A DNA stretch of 64,000 nt from an uncultured Clostridia bacterium (GTDB lineage Bacteria; Bacillota; Clostridia; Christensenellales; Borkfalkiaceae): positions 89,443 through 153,442 of the forward strand of contig CAJFTM010000001.1 in NCBI GenBank assembly GCA_904419945.1. Direction: 5' to 3'. Shown piece by piece: positions 53,179 to 63,886 of the stretch (positions are counted from its first letter, which is position 1; every line of letters begins with the position of its first letter). The notes beneath the pieces were generated by a model that was not told where the DNA came from, did not search any database, and saw nothing but the letters and a program-made list of their open reading frames with translations. Made by a program: the position numbers and the translations under genes.

Positions 53179-54024
53179 ATGTCTGACAATATTTGTATCA
53201 AGGGGCTGACAAAACAGTTTAAAGGGTTTGCTTTACAGGACGTCACTTTTTCGGTGCCTCGCGGCGCAGTCGTCGGATTTATCGGCGAAAATGGTGCGGG
53301 CAAGAGTACGACCATCAAGAGTATTTTGGGACTGATCCGCCCGGAGAGCGGGAGTATTGAAGTATTCGGGAAAGATGTCGGCGCGCTAACGAAAGAGGAG
53401 CGCGGCAGGCTCGGTACCGTCCTCGGCGACGGCAGTTTACCCGAAAACCTGACGGCAAAGGATATGGACGCCGTCCTGCGTCACATTTTTGTCCATTGGG
53501 ACAGTTCCGCGTTTTACGGTTATATCGATCGCTTTTCCTTGCCGAACGATAAAAAAATAAAGGAATTTTCCCGCGGGATGCGGCAGAAGTTTGCGCTTGC
53601 CGTCGCTCTATCACACGGGGCGGACGTGCTCGTATTGGATGAGCCGACTGCGGGATTGGATCCCGTTGCCCGTGACGAGATCCTGGATATTCTCTACGAC
53701 TTTATGCAGGACGAGCGTCGTTCTGTGCTGATCTCTTCGCATATCGTTTCCGACCTTGAAAAACTGTGCGATTATATTGCCTTTATTCACCAGGGGAAAC
53801 TCATCCTGTTTGACGAAAAGGACGCTCTATACGAAAAGTATGCCGTTATGCGCGCTTCGCTCGAAAGGCTGCGCGATTATAAGGACGCTGTTGTGGCTTT
53901 ACACCGCGGCGAGTTCGGGGCTGGTGCACTTGTTTTGCGGGCAAAGCTGCCTGCCGATGTCCCCACGGAACGGGCGGGCATTGAGGATATTATGCTCTAC
54001 TTTGTCCGGGGAGAGAAGTTATGA
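53179..54024 (+). CDS. ABC transporter ATPase (YtrB-like)
   Basis: A 281-residue ATPase. Walker A GENGAGKST, signature FSRGMRQKFALAVAL and Walker B VLVLDEPTAGLDP are intact. The C-terminal region (LVLRAKLPADVPTERAGIEDIMLYFVRG) is typical for ABC-2 exporters. It energises the two permeases encoded next. The gene starts one base after the GntR stop and overlaps the next by four bases. The substrate could be an antimicrobial or cell-wall-active compound, judging from YtrA-type operons. Confidence 0.93.
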   Translation: MSDNICIKGLTKQFKGFALQDVTFSVPRGAVVGFIGENGAGKSTTIKSILGLIRPESGSIEVFGKDVGALTKEERGRLGTVLGDGSLPENLTAKDMDAVLRHIFVHWDSSAFYGYIDRFSLPNDKKIKEFSRGMRQKFALAVALSHGADVLVLDEPTAGLDPVARDEILDILYDFMQDERRSVLISSHIVSDLEKLCDYIAFIHQGKLILFDEKDALYEKYAVMRASLERLRDYKDAVVALHRGEFGAGALVLRAKLPADVPTERAGIEDIMLYFVRGEKL

Positions 54025-54638
54025 AGGGACTGCTTTTAAAGAGCTGGAAAAATGTCCTGCCGATGCTCGCCTATTATGTCTTTTTCTTTGTCGTGTTTTT
54101 TATCGTATCGGCTGTCAACCGCGATCCGCTGTATTTCGCGGCGGTCAGCGTCGCGTTTGCCGTTGCGGTCCCGCTCGCTGCGATGTCGCGGGACGAGACG
54201 GACGGCTGGGATGCCTTTGCTGTTGCGGCCGGAGTATCGCGCGGGAAGCTGGCGGTCAGCCGGTACCTGTTCTCACTTTTCTGCATCGTGCCGGCATGGC
54301 TGGCTTCCGTTGTGCTGATTTTCCTTGCCGAAGACCGTTTGGAGGCGGTCGCGACCGTTTTGCTCTTTATGGGGGCTGGGATGATCGCTGCCGCCGTGCT
54401 GATGCCGCTCTGTTTCCGCTTTGGGATCGAAAAGTCGCGCGTGCTGCTCATCGTCGTGCTGCTCCTGATCTTTGCGGCAGCTTTTGCTGTCGGCGTCCTG
54501 CTCTTCGGGGAAGATCTCGGCGTTTCCTGGAACTTGCCGCTCTTTGTTCTGCCGTGTGTGGTTCTTGGGGCCGGTGTGCTTGCCGTAGCGGCGTCCCTGC
54601 TCATCGGCATCCGTATTTTGCAAACCAAAGATCTGTAA
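54021..54638 (+). CDS. ABC-2 type permease, first of two
   Basis: A 205-residue membrane protein with six predicted helices. The first cytoplasmic loop carries MSRDETDGWDAFAVAAGVSRGKLAVSRYL, nearly the same as in the next gene, so the two are paralogues that probably form a heterodimer. Coupled to the ATPase gene by an ATGA overlap. Confidence 0.85.
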   Translation: MKGLLLKSWKNVLPMLAYYVFFFVVFFIVSAVNRDPLYFAAVSVAFAVAVPLAAMSRDETDGWDAFAVAAGVSRGKLAVSRYLFSLFCIVPAWLASVVLIFLAEDRLEAVATVLLFMGAGMIAAAVLMPLCFRFGIEKSRVLLIVVLLLIFAAAFAVGVLLFGEDLGVSWNLPLFVLPCVVLGAGVLAVAASLLIGIRILQTKDL

Positions 54639-54651
54639 GGAGAAAATTACC

Positions 54652-55254
54652 ATGTTTGGGCTGATTTTAAAAGATCTTAAAAACGTCGCCGGTCAGGCGA
54701 TCTATTACCTTGCGATCCTCGCCATTCTGTATGTTGTCGCCTTTTTGACAAAAAACGTCTATTTCTATGCTGGCGCGGTTGTCTTTTTCAGCATATCAGT
54801 GCCTGTTTCTGCGATCGCCTATGATGAAAAGGACGGGTGGGATGCCTTTGCGCTGGCGGCGGGAATGCGCCGCCGCGACCTTGTCCTGAGCCGATATCTC
54901 CTTTGCTTGTTCGTTGCCCTTTTTCTCTTTCTTTTATCCGTCGCTTTTTGTGCGGTGGAGGAGATGCGCACGCAGGAAACGCTCGCCGTATTCCTTGCCT
55001 ACGGCGGGATCACCTTTTTAGTTTCAGATTTCCTGCTGCCGTTTGTGCTAAAAGTCGGCACGGAAAAGGCGCGCGCTGCCTTTACAGTCATGATTGTATG
55101 TGTCTTGGCGTTGGGAGGCGGAGTCGCTGTGTTGACACAATCGCTCCCGGGGGGAGCGTTGCTGGCATCATGCATTTTGCTCGCGCTCGGCGTTTTTGGC
55201 GGAGTCGTTTCTTATTATGTCGCTTTGCGGCTGTATTCCGCTAAGGTTTTTTAA
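54652..55254 (+). CDS. ABC-2 type permease, second of two
   Basis: A 200-residue six-helix paralogue of the preceding permease, sharing AYDEKDGWDAFALAAGMRRRDLVLSRYLLCLF. RBS AAGGAG. Last gene of the operon; the dispersed motif copy F follows its stop directly. Confidence 0.85.
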   Translation: MFGLILKDLKNVAGQAIYYLAILAILYVVAFLTKNVYFYAGAVVFFSISVPVSAIAYDEKDGWDAFALAAGMRRRDLVLSRYLLCLFVALFLFLLSVAFCAVEEMRTQETLAVFLAYGGITFLVSDFLLPFVLKVGTEKARAAFTVMIVCVLALGGGVAVLTQSLPGGALLASCILLALGVFGGVVSYYVALRLYSAKVF

Positions 55255-55256
55255 AT

Positions 55257-55281
55257 GTGTAAAGTACTATGTCAGGCAGAA
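55257..55281 (+). repeat. Dispersed intergenic motif, copy F
   Basis: GTGTAAAGTACTATGTCAGG followed by CAGAA; shares GTAAAGTACTATG with copy B. Lies between the permease stop and the operon terminator. Confidence 0.5.
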
Positions 55282-55307
55282 TGTGCCGGCTCGATGGATT
55301 TTTGGTG

Positions 55308-55335
55308 AAAGCTTCCGCAAGAGCGGGAGCTTTTT
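55308..55335 (+). terminator. Terminator of the GntR/ABC operon
   Basis: GCTTCCGC (55311-55318) pairs with GCGGGAGC (55323-55330); A3 before and T5 after. Confidence 0.85.
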
Positions 55336-55345
55336 CGTTTCTTGC

Positions 55346-55374
55346 TTTACAAATTTGGCTGCGTGTGTTATAAT
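55346..55374 (+). promoter_or_regulatory. Promoter of the alarmone synthetase
   Basis: TTTACA (55346-55351), 17-bp spacer, TATAAT (55369-55374). Confidence 0.65.
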
Positions 55375-55428
55375 ACACTTAACAGTCAGAATGTTGCATT
55401 ACAGTTCGATGGAGGGAAAGAACGTTTG

Positions 55429-56211
55429 ATGAAGGAAGCAGAGCAGACAAAGGAACATTATCTTCCGCCGATCCACGATGAGGAGGTCGATTTAAAACAG
55501 TTATCCGTCGACGGAGAAGAACTTTTGCATGCATTGGTGCAGGAGGGGGACAGTGCGGAAGACGTATACGATCGCTTCAATCATTTTGCCGAATTGTTGA
55601 TGCGTTACATGGCGGCGATTCGCGAAGTGCGCACGAAGTTTGAAGTGCTCAACGAAGAGTTTTCTTTCCGCAACAGCAGAAATCCTATCGAAAGCATCTC
55701 TTCGCGCGTTAAAAGGCCGATGAGTATTGTGGGGAAATTGCGCCGCCGCGGGTTACCGATGACGGTCGAAGCGATCGAAAAGTGCCTGAATGACGTTGCC
55801 GGTGTTCGGGTCATTTGTTCTTTTATCGATGATATCTATGCCGTTGCGGAGATGTTTGCGAGGCAGGATGATATCACCGTGCTCGAGGTCAAGGACTATA
55901 TCCGCAAGCCGAAACAGAACGGGTATCGGAGTTATCATATGATCGTCGAGATCCCGGTCTTTTTTTCTGACGGAAAGCGTCCGATGCGCGTTGAGATCCA
56001 GTTGCGCACCGTTGCCATGGATTTTTGGGCGAGCCTCGAACATCAAATGAAATATAAAAAGGACAGTGCAGATCGGCCGGAAATTTCGGCGGAACTGAAA
56101 AGCTGTGCCGAAACGATTGCTGCGACGGATGCGCGCATGCTGGGCATCCGTAAGCGCATTGAAAAATTGGAAAAGGACCGCGCAGATAGTGGCCTTGGCG
56201 GGCAAAAATAA
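55429..56211 (+). CDS. RelA/SpoT-domain small alarmone synthetase (RelQ-like)
   Basis: A 260-residue single-domain (p)ppGpp synthetase. The synthetase core shows SRVKRPMSIVGKLRRRG, DVAGVRVICSFIDDIYAVAEMF, DYIRKPKQNGYRSYHMIVEIP and VEIQLRTVAMDFWASLEHQMKYK. No HD hydrolase, TGS or ACT domains are present, so it belongs to the small alarmone synthetases (RelQ/YjbM-like). An N-terminal extension of about 50 residues precedes the core. ATG at 55429 is chosen; a TTG three bases upstream sits closer to GGAGGG. It transfers pyrophosphate from ATP to GDP/GTP under stress. Confidence 0.92.
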   Translation: MKEAEQTKEHYLPPIHDEEVDLKQLSVDGEELLHALVQEGDSAEDVYDRFNHFAELLMRYMAAIREVRTKFEVLNEEFSFRNSRNPIESISSRVKRPMSIVGKLRRRGLPMTVEAIEKCLNDVAGVRVICSFIDDIYAVAEMFARQDDITVLEVKDYIRKPKQNGYRSYHMIVEIPVFFSDGKRPMRVEIQLRTVAMDFWASLEHQMKYKKDSADRPEISAELKSCAETIAATDARMLGIRKRIEKLEKDRADSGLGGQK

Positions 56212-56701
56212 TGTAAAGGGAACCTTCGCGTATTACATTGCAAAGGTCGCGGGCGCATTTGGACGAGCAGAAGCGGAAATGGCTGGTAATCGCCCGCTGG
56301 AAGTCAGCATGTGTTTGCTTTCTTACCTTAGCGTGTTCTGCTGTCGGGAAAAGGAATTTTTCTGCGCCCGTGCCCGCATCCGCAGTGCATGGCTGCAGAG
56401 AATCACTTGGCGGGTGTAGAGGCGAGATCGCACAAGAGGCGCGCGATACGGAGAGTGCGGTCTGCGTTTTGGAGGCAGAGAGCGAAAGAGGCTCCGACTC
56501 GACGAATAAGACACTGCATGAGGCATTGTAAGAAGAGATTTTAGCTCAGAAATTTACAGAAAAAAACATTGAACTGCGTATTTTTGTTGCATAAGCAACA
56601 GTAAAGTTGCGCGTTCAATGTTACAATAATAGCGACAAAGAGAGGGCGCCGCGCAGGGCCGCGGCGCACTTCTAAATAAAAAATCGAGAGAGGTTATTAT
56701 C
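56212..56701. other. Intergenic stretch with an inverted repeat upstream of rubrerythrin
   Basis: About 490 bases. A plus-strand frame at 56259-56531 (TTG start; 90 codons with one hydrophobic stretch) has no good ribosome binding site or family and is doubtful. AACATTGAA (56565-56573) is complementary to TTCAATGTT (56614-56622), enclosing GCG/CGC and an inner hairpin GTTGC-ATAA-GCAAC (56586-56599). A second GC-rich stem GCGCCGC/GCGGCGC lies at 56646-56667. Both may be control elements of the rubrerythrin gene. Confidence 0.45.
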
Positions 56702-57235
56702 ATGAAGAGATGTGCGATTTGTGGCGAAATCGTCGCCGATGATGTTGAAGTTTGCCCCGTCTGCAAGGCGACCAAGTTTGTTCCCATCGATGAGAGTGCT
56801 GAGATCAAATTTGCCTGCGTGCATGAAGTCGGCGTTGCCAAGGGCTTGGACGAGGAAGTCGTGAATGGCCTGCGTGCAAACTTCGAGGGTGAATGCACGG
56901 AGGTCGGCATGTATCTGGCGATGGCGCGCGTTGCCGAGCGCGAAGGTTATCCGGAAATCGCCGAGGCTTACAAGCGCTATGCATACGAAGAGGCTGAGCA
57001 TGCATCCAAGTTCGCAGAATTGTTGGGGGAGTGCATCACTGATTCCACCAAGAAAAATCTCGAGCTGCGCGTTGCGGCTGAAACGGGTGCTTGCGAGGGC
57101 AAGCTCGCGATCGCCAAGCGTGCAAAAGAGCTGGGCTACGATGCCATTCATGATACCGTTCACGAAATGGCAAAGGACGAAGCGCGCCACGGCGCCGGCT
57201 TCAACGGCTTGCTGAAGAGATATTTTAAGAACTGA
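56702..57235 (+). CDS. Reverse rubrerythrin
   Basis: A 177-residue peroxidase-type protein. A rubredoxin-like Fe(Cys)4 site is at the N-terminus (CAICG and CPVCK, Cys residues 4, 7, 18 and 21), followed by a four-helix diiron domain with [34 protein letters not shown] and DEARHG ligands. This order is the reverse of classical rubrerythrin, as in clostridial revRbr, which reduces hydrogen peroxide and oxygen with electrons from NADH-linked partners. RBS GAGAGAGG. Monocistronic with a strong terminator. Confidence 0.93.
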   Translation: MKRCAICGEIVADDVEVCPVCKATKFVPIDESAEIKFACVHEVGVAKGLDEEVVNGLRANFEGECTEVGMYLAMARVAEREGYPEIAEAYKRYAYEEAEHASKFAELLGECITDSTKKNLELRVAAETGACEGKLAIAKRAKELGYDAIHDTVHEMAKDEARHGAGFNGLLKRYFKN

Positions 57236-57258
57236 GTTCGTTCTTTACGAAATGACGC

Positions 57259-57299
57259 AAAAAAGGCGCCGCTTTTTGTAACAAAGCGGCGCCTTTTTT
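57259..57299 (+). terminator. Bidirectional terminator after rubrerythrin
   Basis: GGCGCCGCTTT (57265-57275) pairs with AAAGCGGCGCC (57283-57293), flanked by A6 and T6, so it can serve both convergent genes. Confidence 0.92.
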
Positions 57300-57317
57300 G
57301 CGCTTTTTGGGGAGGTT

Positions 57318-57782
57318 TTACACCTCGCCATCGTCGTCTCGATCGCTGGTCGAAACGTCGTAGCGGATATTTTTGTTGCGTGCGAGTATCTCCTTCGTCA
57401 AATCGCGGTACCACTCCGGCTTGACGACGATCACAGTGTACTTATCATCCTTTAAGTAGAGGACAAGTTTATTTGTCTTTGAAAACAGGCGGATGGATTC
57501 GATATCAGACAATTTATAGGTGGATTTGATGAATCCAAACCACAAGATCAGTTCCTTGTCGGTCAATTTATAGACGGAACGGATGAGAATGGATGCAAAA
57601 AGTGCGACGGCGAGAGCGGAAACGAGCAGCACGACGACATGCTGAATGATCAGCTGAGCCGAGGAAAAGCCGTATTTCCAGATACGATATGCAGTTACGC
57701 CGATCCCTGCGAGCCCGAGCAGGATGCCGGCGATGCAGCCGACCGTCGCGGCGATGGATAGTTTGAAGCGGTATGTCTTCAT
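57318..57782 (-). CDS. Membrane protein with PH-like domain
   Basis: A 154-residue protein with two membrane helices (about residues 8-32 and 45-68) and a cytoplasmic C-terminal domain (YKLTDKELILWFGFIKSTYKLSDIESIRLFSKTNKLVLYL) of the bacterial PH-like type, ending in an acidic tail DRDDDGEV. ATG at 57782 is placed 8 bases after GGAG; an ATG two codons upstream is too close. Function unknown. Confidence 0.75.
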   Translation of the reverse strand: MKTYRFKLSIAATVGCIAGILLGLAGIGVTAYRIWKYGFSSAQLIIQHVVVLLVSALAVALFASILIRSVYKLTDKELILWFGFIKSTYKLSDIESIRLFSKTNKLVLYLKDDKYTVIVVKPEWYRDLTKEILARNKNIRYDVSTSDRDDDGEV

Positions 57783-57804
57783 AGTCATTTCTCCGTGTGC
57801 AAAA

Positions 57805-57833
57805 ATTGTAGCATATTTGCACATAAAAAGCAA
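57805..57833 (-). promoter_or_regulatory. Promoter of the PH-like membrane protein
   Basis: Minus strand TTGCTT (57833-57828), 17-bp spacer, TACAAT (57810-57805). Confidence 0.6.
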
Positions 57834-57974
57834 GAGTCTTACAAAATTTTACCCCTTTTTTTCTACGAGGAAGTACGCGGTTCGCGGCAGATTTGCCGGT
57901 ACTGTGTCGATTTGACGTGAAAAAAACTTGTAGAGGGTATAAAAATATTTTATTCTTTGCCTGTGATCATTTAC

Positions 57975-58003
57975 TTGAAAAATTTTCGGGAAAGTAGTAA
58001 AAT
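57975..58003 (+). promoter_or_regulatory. Promoter of the ATP synthase operon
   Basis: TTGAAA (57975-57980), 17-bp spacer, TAAAAT (57998-58003), ~30 bases before atpB. Confidence 0.55.
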
Positions 58004-58032
58004 GGGTTTAATTTCAAACAGAGGACATGCAG

Positions 58033-58818
58033 ATGCCGGAAGAAGAAAACATTTTTGCTGAATTGAATGATAAGGTCTTTCCGAGGAAGGTCATCGATTT
58101 GGGCTGGCTCACGATCAACGAGAGTGTCATTTCCGGGTTTATCGTTGTGGCGGTCATTCTTTTGGTGGCGCTCATCCTTCGGTTGACGATTATCCGCAAA
58201 TGGAAGACGACGCCGACGGGGGGGCAGATGTTTCTCGAGTGGCTGGTCAGTTTTTTTGACAAGAGTGCGGACGAGATGACGGAGCGGTACAGCGGGCTGA
58301 TGGGGCCGTATACGTTCGGTGCGGCGGCTTATATTTGCTGCGGAGTACTCATCGAATTGTTCGGGCTGCGCCCTGCGATCGCCGATCTCGGTGCCTGCAT
58401 TGCCCTCGCGCTGTGCAGCTTTTTATTTATCCATACGCTCGGTTTCTGTAAAAATAAGGGACGGCGCTTGCTGCATTATGTCAATCCCATCAACATAATT
58501 ACCGATTTGGCAGTTCCCGTTTCCATGACGTTCCGTCTGTTCGGAAGTATTTTGAGCGGCATGGTCATTATGGAAATGGTCTATATTTTGGTCATTACTC
58601 TGTTTGAGATGATGCCGGTGCTCGGAGTGACCGTCATCTTGGCGGCAGTTTTGACGCCGCTGTTTACATTGTTTCATGCATTTATTCAGTCGTATGTTTT
58701 TGCGTCGCTGACATTGACATTTGTGCAGGAAGCGATCGAGACTCCGCCCAGAAAGCCAAAACGCGTGAAAAACAAGAAGAGCGCGCGCGTTGGCGTGGCC
58801 GACGGAAAAGCTGCCTGA
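58033..58818 (+). CDS. atpB: ATP synthase Fo subunit a
   Basis: A 261-residue integral membrane protein that forms the ion half-channels beside the c-ring. The essential Arg is in the helix containing PVSMTFRLFGSILSGMVIMEM, and the final helix IQSYVFASLTLTFVQEAIE is typical. A basic C-terminal tail (KPKRVKNKKSAR) is unusual. ATG at 58033 lies 7 bases after AGAGG; an ATG at 58027 is too close. First gene of the operon; no atpI precedes it. Confidence 0.93.
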   Translation: MPEEENIFAELNDKVFPRKVIDLGWLTINESVISGFIVVAVILLVALILRLTIIRKWKTTPTGGQMFLEWLVSFFDKSADEMTERYSGLMGPYTFGAAAYICCGVLIELFGLRPAIADLGACIALALCSFLFIHTLGFCKNKGRRLLHYVNPINIITDLAVPVSMTFRLFGSILSGMVIMEMVYILVITLFEMMPVLGVTVILAAVLTPLFTLFHAFIQSYVFASLTLTFVQEAIETPPRKPKRVKNKKSARVGVADGKAA

Positions 58819-58895
58819 TCCCGTTTCCCGCCCGTTTGTTGCGGGAGCGATTCGATAGATAGTTACTACTCATATTTGCGGAGGTACGTTTGATT

Positions 58896-59180
58896 ATGGA
58901 ACTTTTAGTTACGATGGTCGCAAATTTACTTGCAGAAGCGGCCGGCACAGTCGATATGGCTTCCCTCGGCGCATTTATCGGCGCCGGCATCGCTGCGCTG
59001 ACCGGTTTGGGCGCCGGCGTCGGCATGGGCATCGCGACGGGCAAGGCGGTCGAAGCGACGGCTCGTCAGCCGGAGGCGGTCGGCCAAATTCGTACGATGT
59101 TGCTGCTCGGCCTTGCATTTGCCGAAACGACGGCAATTTACGGCTTGCTGGTCAGCTTGCTGCTCATCTTTGTTGCCTGA
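58896..59180 (+). CDS. atpE: ATP synthase Fo subunit c
   Basis: A 94-residue two-helix proteolipid. The polar loop is ARQPEA, and the ion-binding Glu is in [13 protein letters not shown]. The position equal to Gln32 of Na+-type rings is Met here (GAGVGMG against GPGVGQG), and Thr replaces the Ser next to Glu; loss of the Gln argues for H+ coupling. ATG at 58896 is 11 bases from GGAGG, while TTG at 58890 is 5; either may start. Confidence 0.93.
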   Translation: MELLVTMVANLLAEAAGTVDMASLGAFIGAGIAALTGLGAGVGMGIATGKAVEATARQPEAVGQIRTMLLLGLAFAETTAIYGLLVSLLLIFVA

Positions 59181-59240
59181 GAGTTCTATTTGATTTTTCG
59201 CGAAAAACAAGTCTAAATTTAAATTTGCAAAGGTGCAAAC

Positions 59241-59771
59241 ATGTTGATGACATTGGTAGAGGGCCAGCTGTTGGCGACGCCGCTCAGTGAGATTTTTGAA
59301 CCGTCCAGTATCGTTTTCCATCTGATTGCGCTCGTCATACTGACGGTGGGCCTGTATCTGCTGCTCTTTCGTCCGGTCAAGCGGATGATCAAACAGCGTC
59401 AGGAAAAGATCCGCAAGATCGAGAAAGAGAACGCAGACCTCAACGAAGAGGTCAAGGAGATGAAGTCGAATATCGAGCACGTCCTCTCCGATGCAAAAAA
59501 AGAAGCTGCCGCTATCCAAGAAAATGCGGTCAGGGTTGCTAACCAAAAGGCGGATGATATCGTCACTTCTGCGCGCCGTCAGGCCAAGAATTTGGTCGAG
59601 CGGACCGAACAAGAGATGGAAGAGGAATACCGCAAACTGCAGGAGAATATCGAAGGGCAGATCGCCGACGTTTCTTTGGCGGTGGCACAAAAGGTGCTGG
59701 CTCGGCAGATCACGCCGGAAGACGACAAGCGGCTGATCGAAGAATCCCTTGCGCAATGGAGCAAAGAGTGA
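59241..59771 (+). CDS. atpF: ATP synthase Fo subunit b
   Basis: A 176-residue stator protein: one membrane helix (about residues 25-45) then a long coiled coil (KRMIKQRQEKIRKIEKENADLNEEVKEM to the end). It forms the peripheral stalk with delta. The C-terminus (ISLAVAQKVLARQITPEDDKRLIEESL-like) binds delta. It precedes a very short delta gene. Confidence 0.92.
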   Translation: MLMTLVEGQLLATPLSEIFEPSSIVFHLIALVILTVGLYLLLFRPVKRMIKQRQEKIRKIEKENADLNEEVKEMKSNIEHVLSDAKKEAAAIQENAVRVANQKADDIVTSARRQAKNLVERTEQEMEEEYRKLQENIEGQIADVSLAVAQKVLARQITPEDDKRLIEESLAQWSKE

Positions 59772-59776
59772 TCCCC

Positions 59777-59995
59777 ATGGAAAAACACGGAGTTACGGCG
59801 AGGGTCATCCTTGCCAGGAAGCCGGATTTGGAGCTCGTCGATAAAATCTCTGCATTTGTAGGCAGCCGCGGCTGTTCGGATGTACGCTATACGATCGATC
59901 CCAAGATCATCGGCGGCATCATCATTTATATCGGAGACAGGATATTTGACGGTTCCGTGCGGAGCCGGTTGGAGAACATCAAACAATCCTTGTGA
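59777..59995 (+). CDS. atpH: ATP synthase subunit delta, C-terminal domain only
   Basis: 72 residues (79 if the in-frame ATG at 59756 inside atpF is used). The sequence ARVILARKPDLELVDKI...YTIDPKIIGGIIIYIGDRIFDGSVRSRLENIK is the conserved C-terminal part of delta/OSCP. The N-terminal six-helix domain (~105 residues), which binds the top of the alpha subunits, is absent; atpF ends at its normal place, so it is not fused there. Either a reduced delta suffices or another protein supplies the contact. Confidence 0.82.
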   Translation: MEKHGVTARVILARKPDLELVDKISAFVGSRGCSDVRYTIDPKIIGGIIIYIGDRIFDGSVRSRLENIKQSL

Positions 59996-60016
59996 TGTTC
60001 TGTTCACAGGAGAACT

Positions 60017-61576
60017 ATGATCGACGTAAATGCAATCGGAAGAGAGCTGCTCAAAAAAATGGATTCCGTGCAGGATGTTCGAAATGAGCGCTCTTGCGGC
60101 AGGATCGTATATGCGGGCGATGGGATCGTCCATATTACAGGCCTGCGCGACGTAAAGTATAACGAATTATTGGAAATCCAGGGAGGTTACCATGCGCTGG
60201 CACTCAACCTCGAGAAGTTCAGCGTGGGTGCCGTTCTTCTTTCGGGAGAGGATAAGGTTCGCTATGGCGATCTTGCTTATTCGACGGGGAGAACGATCCA
60301 AATGCGGGTGGGGGAAGAGCTGCTCGGCCGCGTCGTAGACCCGCTCGGCGAAGCGCTCGACGGCCTCGCGGCTTTGACCGGCAGCGAATATCGTCCGGTC
60401 GAGTTCCCGGCCCCTTCCATCATGGATCGTGCCAAGGTCAACAAGCCGCTGCAGACGGGGATCCTCGCCATCGACAGTATGATCCCGATCGGCCGCGGGC
60501 AGCGTGAACTGATCATCGGCGACAGGCAGACGGGCAAGACGGCCATCGCCGTCGATACCATCCTGAACCAAAGGGGACAGGACGTCATCTGTATCTATGT
60601 TGCCATCGGTCAAAAGGCGTCCTCGCTCGCGAAAACGGTCAATATCCTTCGCAATGAAGGCGCGTTAGAATATACGTGTGTTGTCTCATCCACAGCGGAT
60701 GACCCTGTTCCATTGCAATATTTGGCTCCGTACAGCGGCTGCGCCCTTGCCGAATATTTTATGTACCAGGGCAGGGATGTTCTGATCGTCTATGATGATC
60801 TGTCCAAACACGCCGTGGCATATCGAACGATGAGTTTGCTGTTAAAGCGCCCTGCCGGGCGTGAGGCGTATCCGGGCGATGTGTTCTATCTGCATTCCCG
60901 ACTGTTGGAACGTGCGGCAAAGCTCAGCGAGGAAAAGGGGGGCGGTTCCATTACCGCGGTCCCGATCGTCGAGACGTTGGCAGGCGATATCTCCGCCTAT
61001 ATCCCGACGAATGTCATTTCCATCACGGATGGGCAGATTTATCTCGAGAGCGAGCTCTTTAACAGCGGCGTGCGGCCGGCAGTCAATGTCGGTTTGTCCG
61101 TTTCCCGTGTGGGCGGCAGCGCACAGCGCGCTGCGATCCGGCAGATCTCCGGGCAGCTGCGTGTCAACCTTGCGCAGTACCGCGAACTTGCTATCTTTAT
61201 GCAGTTCGGCTCCGATCTCGATGCCGAGACGGCTAAGACGCTCAGCCGCGGCGCTAAAATGACGGATGCACTCAAGCAGCGACAGTATCGGAATTATTCG
61301 GTGAAGGATATGGTCGTTCTCCTCGCCGTTTCGCAGAGCGAACTGGTAGATAAAGTTCCGGAAAAGCGCATGACAGCATTTGTCGAGGGATTGCCCGATT
61401 ATATGCGCGTCAATCATGCGCAGCTTCTCGAAGAGATCGATCCGGATAGCAAACTTACGGACGACATGCGGGATAAGATCCTCACTGCTGCTTCCGAGTA
61501 TATCGACTGTTCAGTCGGCACGGCGGAGAGCTCGGTATTGGCGCCGGGCCGTGCAGAACAGCCGGAGGAAAATTGA
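60017..61576 (+). CDS. atpA: ATP synthase F1 subunit alpha
   Basis: A 519-residue catalytic-core subunit with non-catalytic nucleotide sites. P-loop GDRQTGKTAIAVD, and the signature PAVNVGLSVSRVGGSAQ. It follows delta, after GGAG. The N-terminal delta-binding segment (MIDVNAIGRELLKKMDSVQ) is short but recognisable. Confidence 0.97.
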   Translation: MIDVNAIGRELLKKMDSVQDVRNERSCGRIVYAGDGIVHITGLRDVKYNELLEIQGGYHALALNLEKFSVGAVLLSGEDKVRYGDLAYSTGRTIQMRVGEELLGRVVDPLGEALDGLAALTGSEYRPVEFPAPSIMDRAKVNKPLQTGILAIDSMIPIGRGQRELIIGDRQTGKTAIAVDTILNQRGQDVICIYVAIGQKASSLAKTVNILRNEGALEYTCVVSSTADDPVPLQYLAPYSGCALAEYFMYQGRDVLIVYDDLSKHAVAYRTMSLLLKRPAGREAYPGDVFYLHSRLLERAAKLSEEKGGGSITAVPIVETLAGDISAYIPTNVISITDGQIYLESELFNSGVRPAVNVGLSVSRVGGSAQRAAIRQISGQLRVNLAQYRELAIFMQFGSDLDAETAKTLSRGAKMTDALKQRQYRNYSVKDMVVLLAVSQSELVDKVPEKRMTAFVEGLPDYMRVNHAQLLEEIDPDSKLTDDMRDKILTAASEYIDCSVGTAESSVLAPGRAEQPEEN

Positions 61577-61577
61577 T

Positions 61578-63858
<2,281 letters not shown>

Positions 63859-63886
63859 ACGGCTCGGTTTCGGGCAGGAGGGCGCC

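Noticed and set aside
56259-56531. 90-codon frame with one hydrophobic segment
   Set aside because: No ribosome binding site, TTG start, no family; kept only as a note in the intergenic entry.
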